NCBI GenBank assembly: GCA_030039105.1
Contig: JASHQO010000164.1
Location: 1 to 10,324, forward strand
Source: Xanthobacteraceae bacterium
GTDB taxonomy: Bacteria; Pseudomonadota; Alphaproteobacteria; Rhizobiales; Xanthobacteraceae
Reading direction: 5' to 3'
Length of the DNA stretch: 10,324 nt
The notes beneath the pieces were generated by a model. The model saw nothing but the letters and a program-made list of their open reading frames with translations. It was not told the origin of the DNA and did not search any database. This document shows, in pieces, positions 1 through 6,634 of the stretch; positions within the stretch are counted from its first letter, which is position 1; each line of letters opens with the position of its first letter. The position numbers were made by a program, and so were the translations under genes.

Positions 1-679
1 GCCCCTGGCGCATGCGCCGCTCGGAATAATCCAGCAGATCGGCGCAGGCCGCTTGTACGGTGGCCTTGCCGTATTTGCCGAACAGCCGGTCGAGCCGGTC
101 GACGCCGACCATCAGCGAGGACACCTGGGCGCGGATGTCGCCGAGAGTTTTGTCCGGTACTCGGATCTGATTGGCGATAATGCCGAAGATCTCGCGATCC
201 TCGACGCCGCGCTTGAGCAATTTGACCATCGGCAGCCGCAGGCCTTCGAGATAAATCTCGCGGATGCCGCCAGCGACGCCGCCGGCGGCAACGCCGCCGA
301 GGTCGGTGTGGTGGGTAATGTTGCCGACGAAACCGATCAGCTCGCCGCCATGGAATGCCGGCGCGATGGCGTAAAGATCCATGATGTGCTGGCAGCCGCG
401 ATACGGATCGTTGGTGACGATGACGTCGCCGGGCGCCAGGTCTTCCGGCCGGTAGGTCTTCACCAATTCGCGCATGGTGATCTCGAAGCCGGCGAGCAGG
501 CTCGGCGTATGGTGGGCCTGCGCCACGGTCTGGCCCTTGGCATCGGTGACGACGCAGGAAATGTCCTTGATCTCGGTGATGATCGTGGAGCGCCCGGTGC
601 GCACCAGCGTGTGGCCCATCTCGTCGGCGATCTGCTCCAGGGCGTAGCGGATCACCTGCATGGTGATGAGGTCGGTCAT
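1..679 (-). CDS. hyuB: Hydantoinase B/oxoprolinase family protein, N-terminal part
   Basis: This is the B subunit of the hydantoinase/5-oxoprolinase family, which works with HyuA in ATP-dependent opening of cyclic amides or in related carboxylation reactions in the cytoplasm. The window holds the first 226 codons; the reading frame is open at the left edge, so the gene is cut there (full-length relatives are roughly 500-600 residues). Family motifs are clear: NDPYRGCQHIMDL at residues 90-102 and GNITHHTDLGG at 119-129, the histidine/aspartate-rich segment typical of the family. The ATG at 679-677 overlaps the HyuA stop by 4 bases (ATGA), which fixes the start. It is the last visible gene of a four-gene minus-strand operon. 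Family membership is firm, but the substrate (hydantoin, oxoproline, caprolactam, acetophenone-type or other) cannot be told from these residues. Confidence 0.93.
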   Translation of the reverse strand, partial: MTDLITMQVIRYALEQIADEMGHTLVRTGRSTIITEIKDISCVVTDAKGQTVAQAHHTPSLLAGFEITMRELVKTYRPEDLAPGDVIVTNDPYRGCQHIMDLYAIAPAFHGGELIGFVGNITHHTDLGGVAAGGVAGGIREIYLEGLRLPMVKLLKRGVEDREIFGIIANQIRVPDKTLGDIRAQVSSLMVGVDRLDRLFGKYGKATVQAACADLLDYSERRMRQG

Positions 680-2754
680 GGCGTGCCTCGCAGGCTGACG
701 AACAGGCCGAGATCGGCGGCGACGGTGGCGGCTTTGTCCGGCGGGACCAACGTCACCGAGGTCGGCTCCTCGACTATGGCCGGGCCGGCGACGATCATGC
801 CGGGCCGCAGCCGGTTGCGATCGAATACCGTAGCGTCGACAAAACCGCGCCTGTCGAAATAGACCGGACGCTTGGCGATGCGGGCCGGCGCGGGATCGAC
901 GCCGTGCCGCGCGAATTGAGCAAGGCGGATCGGCTCGCGCTTGCCGACGGCAGTGAGCCGCAGATTGACCAGCTCGATCGGCTCGCCCTCGAAAAAGAAC
1001 GCGTAGCGCTCACGATAAAGCTTGCCGAAGGCGGCGACCAACGCCTCGATGCCTTGCCGCCTCACCGGTCCGTTTTGCGGCCAAGCGACATTCAGTTCAT
1101 AGGTCTGTCCGACAACTTTGAGATCGGCGCTGCGGAGGAGGCGAATCGCGTCGCCGGCGAAGCCTTCGTCGGCGAGCACCCGGCGCGCCTGACCTTCCAT
1201 CCCGGCAAATAAGTGCTCCAGACGATCCGGCTCGGCCACAGTGCTGACGACCCCGCCGAGCGCCGCAACGAAATCGTGGCGCACGTCGGCGGCCAACAGG
1301 CCCAGCGCCGAGAACACGCCGGGCAGCGGCGGCACGATGACCTCGGCCATGTCGAGCGCGTCGGCGAGATCGACCGCGTGCACGCCGCCGGCGCCGCCGA
1401 ACGACAGCAGAGAAAACTCGCGCACGTCGATGCCGCGCTGCACCGTCACGGCAGCGATGCCCTTGACCATATTGGCGTTGACCACCCTGACGATGCCGAG
1501 CGCCGCCTCCTCCGGCGAGAGCAAAAGCGCGTCGCCGACGGTGGCGACGGCGGCGCGCGCCGCCGCGACGTCGAGCGGCGTCCGACCGCCGTGAAACAGT
1601 TTCGGGTCGAGCCGGCCGAGCACCAGATTGGCGTCGGTGACCGTCGCCGCTTTGCCGCCGCGACCGTAGCAGGCCGGCCCCGGCTCGGCGCCCGCCGATT
1701 TCGGGCCGACATTGAGCGCGCCGCCGGCATCGATCCAGGCGATCGAGCCGCCGCCGGCGCCGATGATGTGCAGGTCGATGATCGGCAGTTTTACCGGCAG
1801 GCCCTGAAAGCTGCCCTCGGTCGTCACTTGCGAGGCGCCGTTCTCCACCAGGCCGATGTCGAAGCTGGTGCCGCCCATGTCGACCGAGACGATGCGGTCG
1901 CGGCCGTGCTCGCGGCCGTACCAGGCCGCAGCCACCACGCCGCCGGCCGGCCCGGAATTGACCGTAGCCACCGCGCGCTCGCGGGCATGCCCGATCGTCG
2001 TCGCACCGCCGTTGGCCTGAATGATGAAGACGCGCGTTGTTCGCGCCACGTCGTCGACGCGTTTTTTCAGGCGGTCAAGATAGGACGTCATCACCGGCGC
2101 CAGATAGCCGTTCATCACCGTCGTCGAGGCGCGCTCGTATTCGCGATATTCTGGGCTGACGACGTGCGACAGGCTGAGATGAATGCCCGGCAGGCGGCGC
2201 CTCACGATCGCGGCCGCCGTTTGCTCGTGCGCGGGATTGAGGAAGGCGAACAGGAAGCAGATCGCCACCGCCTCGACGCCATGGCGGGCGAAACCATCGC
2301 AGGCTTGCTCGACCGATGCCTCGTCGAGCGCAACGATCACCTCGCCGCGCGGACCGATGCGCTCGCGCGCTTCGAGGCAGAGCGCACGCGGCACCAGCGG
2401 CGGCGGACGATCGACCGACATGTCGTAGAGGCCTTCGGCCGGCCGCATCACACGGCCGATTTCCAAGATGTCGCGGAAGCCCGCGGTGACGAGCAAGCCG
2501 GTTTTCGCGCCGGTGCGCTCGATCAAAGCGTTGGTGCCGGTCGTGGAGCCGTGCACGATTTCGCCGACGTTGCGCGCATCGACGCCTGCTTCGGCCAGCA
2601 CCGCGTGGATCGCGGCGATAACGCCGACAGAACGATCGTGCGGCGTGGTGAATGCCTTGGCGGAAAACAGCGCGCCGCTGCCGCCGTCGATCAAGGTCGC
2701 GTCGGTGAAGGTGCCGCCGACGTCGACGCCGATGCGGGGTGACTTCGCCGTCAT
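676..2754 (-). CDS. hyuA: Hydantoinase/oxoprolinase family protein, subunit A
   Basis: A 692-residue protein of full family length. It is the ATP-binding subunit that pairs with HyuB; members hydrolyse N-methylhydantoin, 5-oxoproline or caprolactam with ATP, or carboxylate acetone or acetophenone. The N-terminal hydantoinase A domain carries a sugar-kinase-like phosphate loop, VDVGGTFTD (residues 10-18), and HGSTTGTNALIERTGAKTG (68-86). The central domain has a second phosphate motif, VDMGGTSFDIG (291-301), then GAGGGS (332-337), GPKSAGAEPGPACYG (350-364) and VTDANLVLGRL (372-382). The remaining C-terminal part, from about residue 500, is the usual oxoprolinase-like end. The ATG overlaps the stop of the upstream PrpD-family gene by 4 bases, and the TGA overlaps the hyuB start by 4 bases. 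No key motif is missing. The family call is firm and the exact substrate unknown. Confidence 0.95.
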   Translation of the reverse strand: MTAKSPRIGVDVGGTFTDATLIDGGSGALFSAKAFTTPHDRSVGVIAAIHAVLAEAGVDARNVGEIVHGSTTGTNALIERTGAKTGLLVTAGFRDILEIGRVMRPAEGLYDMSVDRPPPLVPRALCLEARERIGPRGEVIVALDEASVEQACDGFARHGVEAVAICFLFAFLNPAHEQTAAAIVRRRLPGIHLSLSHVVSPEYREYERASTTVMNGYLAPVMTSYLDRLKKRVDDVARTTRVFIIQANGGATTIGHARERAVATVNSGPAGGVVAAAWYGREHGRDRIVSVDMGGTSFDIGLVENGASQVTTEGSFQGLPVKLPIIDLHIIGAGGGSIAWIDAGGALNVGPKSAGAEPGPACYGRGGKAATVTDANLVLGRLDPKLFHGGRTPLDVAAARAAVATVGDALLLSPEEAALGIVRVVNANMVKGIAAVTVQRGIDVREFSLLSFGGAGGVHAVDLADALDMAEVIVPPLPGVFSALGLLAADVRHDFVAALGGVVSTVAEPDRLEHLFAGMEGQARRVLADEGFAGDAIRLLRSADLKVVGQTYELNVAWPQNGPVRRQGIEALVAAFGKLYRERYAFFFEGEPIELVNLRLTAVGKREPIRLAQFARHGVDPAPARIAKRPVYFDRRGFVDATVFDRNRLRPGMIVAGPAIVEEPTSVTLVPPDKAATVAADLGLFVSLRGTP

Positions 2755-4109
2755 TGCGGTCGCGCCAATGCTGCAAGCGCAAGCCGCGCGAGATCGCCGC
2801 CGCCCGGCGCATCGTTCAATAGCGCCCGCTCGAGGGCGGCACAGGCGTCCGGCGACAACTGCGAGGTGTTGGCGCGGAATTTCGCGACGACCTGATCCTG
2901 GTGCGGTTCCGACAGCGTCACGGCGCGGGAAACGGTCCGGCCATCGCGCCGCTCGGCGTTAAGCAATCCATCAAACCCGGTACCCAGGCGGTCATCACCC
3001 GCACAATCGATACGGGCGGCGAGCGCAAGAATGTCGGCGCGGCCGATGGTCCGCGGCTGCAGCGTCGCCAGGTCGACGCGGCCGTCGCGCAGCGCCGCGG
3101 CGACCATGAACGGCAAGCTGGCGATGGCTTCGAGATCGTTGCGCGGCGCGATCTTGGCCGGCCGTGGAACGGCGACGATAGGAAGCGCCCACGGCGCCAT
3201 CACGCAGGTGATCGACGCGACATCGTCGGCGCCGAGCGCACCCTCGGCCTGCAGCGCCAGCACCGCCTCGATATAGGGATGGATGACGTGGGCACACGGA
3301 AAGCCCTTTGCGGACGCGGCGGCGCCGAGCCACGTGCTGCCCAGGCCGGCCGTCACCGCGTCGAGATTTGGCTCAGTCATGCCGAGGAATGCGCCATACA
3401 GGCCGTAGCGATGATCGAGGCCGTGATGCGGCCCGCGAAAGCCGCAGCTCGCCAATTCCGCGGCGATGATGCCGCCATGGGCCGACCATCCGGTATGCAG
3501 CCATTTCGACCAGCCGCCGTCGGCGAGGAAAGCGAGCAGCCCGCTGCTCATGCTGGTGGCGAGGCCGAGCGCGTCGGCCATGGCAGCAGCGTCCAGCCCC
3601 AGAATGCGGCCGGCCGCGGCCGCGGCCGCGATCGGTCCAACCAAGCCGGTGGCATGAAAGCCGCGGGCATGAAAACCGCGGCCGGCGACTGATGCAATGC
3701 GTCCGGAAATCTCATAGCCCACGGTGATCGCGGCCGTGATGGCGTCGAAGCTCGCATCGGCGCGCTCTGCAGTGGCGAGCGTCGCCGCGTTCACGATGCT
3801 GCCCGGGTGCACCACGGTGTCGGAGAAGGAATCATCGAAATCGCGGGCATGGGCGAGACTGCCGTGAACCAGCGCCGCGACCGCCGGCGCTGCCGGCGCG
3901 CCATTGATCAGGACGTGGGCGCCGGACCCGCCGCCGACTTCAGCCCAGGCTGCAACACTGCGTCCGGCCGGATGATCGGCGGCCGCCGCGATCAAACCGA
4001 GCGTATCGAGGATGCGCAAGCGGGCGCGGCGATGCTGCGCGGCGGGGATATCGGCCGCGCTGACCGCGCTTGCCCATGCTGCGAGCGTCTCGAGCGGCGT
4101 CACGATCAC
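2751..4109 (-). CDS. MmgE/PrpD family protein
   Basis: A 452-residue protein of the MmgE/PrpD fold, whose members include 2-methylcitrate dehydratase, cis-aconitate decarboxylase and iminodisuccinate epimerase. Landmarks are HGSLAHARDFDD (residues 82-93), VVHPGS (99-104), RGFHATG (149-155), WSKWLHTG (200-207) and KGFPCAH (268-274). His101, His152, Lys202 and Lys268 fall where the catalytic His and Lys residues of cis-aconitate decarboxylase lie, by my recollection of that family. I place the start at GTG 4109-4107, which overlaps the upstream TGA by 4 bases (GTGA) and gives a normal N-terminus (IVTPLETLAAWA). GTG at 4112 or 4103 are alternatives. The frame stays open upstream to 5096, but that part is an out-of-frame shadow of the preceding gene. 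A near-perfect 15-base tandem repeat lies at 3651-3680. PrpD itself is unlikely, since no other methylcitrate-cycle gene is present; the reaction is unknown. Confidence 0.9.
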   Translation of the reverse strand: MIVTPLETLAAWASAVSAADIPAAQHRRARLRILDTLGLIAAAADHPAGRSVAAWAEVGGGSGAHVLINGAPAAPAVAALVHGSLAHARDFDDSFSDTVVHPGSIVNAATLATAERADASFDAITAAITVGYEISGRIASVAGRGFHARGFHATGLVGPIAAAAAAGRILGLDAAAMADALGLATSMSSGLLAFLADGGWSKWLHTGWSAHGGIIAAELASCGFRGPHHGLDHRYGLYGAFLGMTEPNLDAVTAGLGSTWLGAAASAKGFPCAHVIHPYIEAVLALQAEGALGADDVASITCVMAPWALPIVAVPRPAKIAPRNDLEAIASLPFMVAAALRDGRVDLATLQPRTIGRADILALAARIDCAGDDRLGTGFDGLLNAERRDGRTVSRAVTLSEPHQDQVVAKFRANTSQLSPDACAALERALLNDAPGGGDLARLALAALARPQ

Positions 4110-5287
4110 CACACGCTCGCCAGCAGGGCGTGCACGTCCGCTTGCGCCAGCGGCCGCGGCAAATTGGCCATCATGTAATCCGACATGGTCAGGCGCGCCA
4201 ATTCCGGCAGATCGCCTTCGGCGATGCCGACGTCGCGCAGGCGCTGCGGCAGTGGCAAACGGCCGACCAGCGCCGCGATGCGATCGGCCGCCGCGGCGCC
4301 GTCGCGATCCGCCGCACCGCTGCTCGTGCCGCCGAGCGCCTCGAGCAGGAGCGTTTGGTCGCGGCCGAGGTCGGCCAGCAGTCGACGCATGGCCGGCGCC
4401 AGCAACATGGCGTGCGAGGTGCCGTGCTGCAGCGCGTAGCGGCCCCCGACCACGTGGCCGACGGCGTGAACGACCGACACCATCGCGTTGATCGCCGCGG
4501 TGCCCGACATGGCAGCGGCCATCATGCAGGCACCACGCGCTTCGAGGTCGTCCGGCGCCTCGACCGAGCGCGGCAGGCCGTCGCGCAACAAGCGGACGGC
4601 GTGCAGCGCCAACCCGGTCGAGATCGGATGCCGCCGTGCGGAATAGATCGCCTCCACCGCCCGCGCCATCGCCGTCATGCCGGTGCAAGCGGTCAGGCGC
4701 GGCGGCGTATGCACCGCCATTTCGGGATCGAGCACGGTCGCCGCCGGCGTCAGGTCGTCGTCCCAGAACAGAAGTTTTTTGCTCGTTGCCGGATCGCGGC
4801 AGCTCGCCGTCGGCATGACGTCGGAGGCAGACCCTGCGGTCGTCGGCACCGCGATATGCGGCACGGTGCGCGCCGGCAGCCGCTGCAATTCCATCTCTCC
4901 GCCGGGCGCATAGCGAATGGCATAGCGATTGAGATCGCCGCCGGTCGCCAACATGATGGCGATTGCCTTGCCGGCGTCGATAGTCGAGCCGCCGCCGACC
5001 GTCACCAAAGCGTCGGCGCCGCTGTCGCGAAAGCGCGCGAGGCCGCGCTCCACCATGGCGACCGGCGTGTGTGAAGCGGCCTCGGTAAACACGCAAGCGA
5101 GCTTGCCGTCGAGGCCGGCTGTGACTTTTTGCAGCATCTGCGAGCGCGCCACGGTTGAGCCGCAGATCACCATGGCGCGGCTGCCGCCGGCGCGGCCGAC
5201 GATCTCAGCCAAGCGCGCGACCGCGCCGACGCCGAAGATCATGCGCCCCGGCCAATCGCCGAAATCGACTAAATTCAGACCCGTCAT
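4106..5287 (-). CDS. Iron-containing alcohol dehydrogenase family protein, maleylacetate reductase-like
   Basis: A 393-residue cytoplasmic oxidoreductase of family III (iron-type) ADH fold. The N-terminal nucleotide-binding domain has GGGSTIDAGK (residues 98-107) and PTTAGSASDV (148-157, canonical PTTAGTGSEV). The C-terminal helical domain has HAVGH (274-278) and QHG (287-289), which match two canonical metal-ligand histidines (274 and 288) plus the conserved extra histidine (278). The motif that normally reads GMDALTHAIE is GMTAMARAVE (203-212): the ligand Asp is Thr205 and the ligand His is Arg209. Maleylacetate reductases also vary here, usually with Asn for the Asp, and are thought not to need the metal, so I favour that branch: an NAD(P)H-dependent reductase of an unsaturated or keto acid. 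It is the first gene of the operon and its stop overlaps the next start by 4 bases. The ATG at 5287 has only a weak GGGCAG-like ribosome site. Family is firm, function tentative. Confidence 0.9.
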   Translation of the reverse strand: MTGLNLVDFGDWPGRMIFGVGAVARLAEIVGRAGGSRAMVICGSTVARSQMLQKVTAGLDGKLACVFTEAASHTPVAMVERGLARFRDSGADALVTVGGGSTIDAGKAIAIMLATGGDLNRYAIRYAPGGEMELQRLPARTVPHIAVPTTAGSASDVMPTASCRDPATSKKLLFWDDDLTPAATVLDPEMAVHTPPRLTACTGMTAMARAVEAIYSARRHPISTGLALHAVRLLRDGLPRSVEAPDDLEARGACMMAAAMSGTAAINAMVSVVHAVGHVVGGRYALQHGTSHAMLLAPAMRRLLADLGRDQTLLLEALGGTSSGAADRDGAAAADRIAALVGRLPLPQRLRDVGIAEGDLPELARLTMSDYMMANLPRPLAQADVHALLASVW

Positions 5288-5474
5288 CGCAAATTCTGCC
5301 CGAGGCGCGGCTGCATCGCGTCACTATGACAGAGGATCTGCGGCGATCCAGTATCGTTTCCGCCACGCTGCTATTTCGCATTGCAACGATAGCACCGCTC
5401 GATCGGCCGCGCCTACGGCGCCCGTTCTAATCGCGAAGCACACGTGCCCACACGGGCGGATTGTGTCGGTGCGT

Positions 5475-5503
5475 TTGGCCGGTCGCGCGTCGATGTGTTA
5501 TGG
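5475..5503 (+). promoter_or_regulatory. Possible sigma70-type promoter for the binding-protein gene
   Basis: TTGGCC (5475-5480) and TTATGG (5498-5503) are 17 bases apart, a loose fit to a housekeeping -35/-10 pair, about 35 bases before the ATG. The match is weak, and in GC-rich DNA such pairs occur by chance. Transcription-start mapping would settle it. Confidence 0.25.
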
Positions 5504-5523
5504 CTGCGGCACTGCCGGGCACA

Positions 5524-5530
5524 TTGGAGA
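5524..5530 (+). promoter_or_regulatory. Ribosome binding site that decides the binding-protein start
   Basis: TTGGAGA lies 7 bases before the ATG at 5538, a good Shine-Dalgarno sequence and spacing. It supports starting the protein at the signal peptide rather than at any upstream in-frame codon of this long open frame. Confidence 0.7.
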
Positions 5531-5537
5531 CCTCGTC

Positions 5538-6497
5538 ATGCGCGTGAAGTCGAACGTCGCCGCCGCGCTGGCCCTGCTGTTGCTTCCGGCGACCCTTTCC
5601 GGCGCGCGAGCGGGCGACAGCGTGCGCGTCGGGCTCGCCGCGGTGTATCCGGCCTACTCGATCCCTTATGCGGCCAAGGAGCTCGGCTACTACAAAGAGA
5701 AGGATCTCGACGTCGAGATCACGCAATTCAAGGGCGGCCCGGCGACCCAGCAGGCGCTGGCTTCGGGCGCCATCGACATCAGCACCATCGTTCCCGGCGC
5801 TGCCGCGCTCGCCATTGCCAAGGGCGTGCAGGAAAAAATCGTGGCGCTGTCGGTGCCGCCGACGCCGCAGGGCTGGTACATCATGGTCCCGGCATCGTCA
5901 CCGGCCAAGACCATGGCCGACCTGAACGGCAAGACCGTGGGCGTCACGCAATCCGGCTCGTTGACCGACTTTTGGGTGCTGCAAGCCGCCGCCAAAGCCG
6001 GCGTGAGCGTGAAGACGGCGCCGCTCGGCGCCGCGGCGCTGATGGGCGCGCTGAAGTCGAACCAGATCGATGCCGCCATTCTATGGCCGGCGTTCAGCTA
6101 CAAAGGCCTGGTCGACGGCGATCTGCGCGCCGTCGTCGATCTCAACAAGACGATGGAGCCCGTGGTGTCGGAAGGCTGGGCGGCGTCGAACGAGTTGATC
6201 GAGAAGCGGCCGGCGGTGCTGCATCGCTGGCTCGAAGCCAATGCCAAGACGCTGGTCTACATGTCGAGCCACGCCGATTGGTCGATCAAGTTCCTGAAGA
6301 CCTATTTCGACGAACGGGACGACCGCGTCATCGCGCCGATCTACGAAAACTTCATCAAGCACATCAATCCGGACGGCGTCATGAAACCGGAATGGATGTC
6401 GCGGGGGCTGGAGCTCGCGGCGAGCGCCAATCTCGAGACCAAGCTGACGGTCGACCAAGTCTATTCGACGGCGTTCACGCCGATCAAGGTCCAGTAG
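5538..6497 (+). CDS. ABC transporter substrate-binding protein, NMT1/SsuA/TauA type
   Basis: A 319-residue secreted binding protein. It has a classic Sec signal peptide: MRVKSN, a hydrophobic stretch AAALALLLLPATL, and a likely signal peptidase I site after ARA at residue 25. The mature part starts DSVRVGLAAVYPAYSIPYAAKELGYY and continues with KDLDVEITQFKGGPATQQALASGAID, the usual lobe I pattern of the NMT1/THI5-like family (sulfonate, taurine, pyrimidine-precursor and similar importers). LNGKTVGVTQSGSLTD (129-144) and ALKSNQIDAAILWPAF (171-186) mark the second lobe. There is no lipobox cysteine, so it should be a free periplasmic protein. It points away from the catabolic operon and towards the permease/ATPase operon, its probable partners. 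Ligand not predictable. Confidence 0.92.
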   Translation: MRVKSNVAAALALLLLPATLSGARAGDSVRVGLAAVYPAYSIPYAAKELGYYKEKDLDVEITQFKGGPATQQALASGAIDISTIVPGAAALAIAKGVQEKIVALSVPPTPQGWYIMVPASSPAKTMADLNGKTVGVTQSGSLTDFWVLQAAAKAGVSVKTAPLGAAALMGALKSNQIDAAILWPAFSYKGLVDGDLRAVVDLNKTMEPVVSEGWAASNELIEKRPAVLHRWLEANAKTLVYMSSHADWSIKFLKTYFDERDDRVIAPIYENFIKHINPDGVMKPEWMSRGLELAASANLETKLTVDQVYSTAFTPIKVQ

Positions 6498-6634
6498 CGC
6501 GTTTAAAGCATGATCCCGAAAAAGCCGTCCCCTCGGACTTGATCCGAGGGTGGTAACCGGTTTTCGGAAAAGATCATGCGCAAGCAAAAGGCTGGAGCGG
6601 GCTGACGATTCGACCAAAACTCATCCCGCTCTAG
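6498..6634. repeat. Composite palindromic intergenic repeat, possible bidirectional terminator
   Basis: This fills the whole gap between two convergent genes. The outer inverted repeat pairs GCATGATC-CCGAAAA (6508-6522) with TTTTCGG-AAAA-GATCATGC (6561-6579), leaving an AAAA bulge. Between the arms lies a second perfect hairpin, CCCTCGGA-cttga-TCCGAGGG (6530-6550). A third one at the right pairs CTGGAGCGGG (6592-6601) with CCCGCTCTAG (6625-6634), with one mismatch. The GATCATGC arms and the GACGATTC tail look like a dispersed repeat family I know from Bradyrhizobium-like genomes. The TAG stop of permease 2 (6633-6631) is inside the repeat, and the TAG of the binding protein (6495-6497) abuts its other end. 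The hairpins could end transcription from both sides. Confidence 0.75.

Larger units (their letters stand above)
5288..5537. promoter_or_regulatory. Divergent intergenic region between catabolic operon and binding-protein gene
   Basis: This 250-base gap separates two diverging genes and must contain the start signals for both. Small dyads visible in it are GTCA-CTA-TGAC (5320-5330, 33-43 bases before the reductase start), GGATC-N6-GATCC (5334-5349), GCTAT-N14-ATAGC (5370-5393) and CGTG-CCCA-CACG (5443-5454). Any of them could be an operator, but none matches a regulator site I can name, and no regulator gene lies in the window. I see no coding potential or riboswitch-like structure here. Confidence 0.5.

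Noticed and set aside
1213..2742. A 509-codon open frame on the plus strand antisense to hyuA
   Set aside because: It is rich in Arg, His, Asp and Ala with no domain or motif, as expected of an antisense frame in GC-rich DNA; HyuA on the other strand has every family motif across the same bases.
3609..3631. Run of GGCCGCGGCC-type bases that looks like a simple repeat or long palindrome
   Set aside because: It encodes the alanine-rich helix after the RGFHATG motif of the PrpD-family protein and is explained by GC-rich alanine codons.
4113..5096. N-terminal extension of the PrpD-family frame (781 residues in all)
   Set aside because: The extension is arginine-rich and lies in a shadow frame of the iron-ADH family gene, whose own frame carries clear motifs. 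The GTGA overlap at 4109-4106 gives a normal start.
676..5287. Reading the left operon as a methylcitrate (prp) locus because of the PrpD-family gene
   Set aside because: No methylcitrate synthase, methylisocitrate lyase or PrpR-type regulator is present, and the partners are HyuAB and a reductase, so the gene is better called only to family level.
4929..5537. Upstream extension of the binding-protein frame
   Set aside because: It covers antisense reductase sequence and the intergenic gap. The signal peptide and TTGGAGA site place the real start at 5538.
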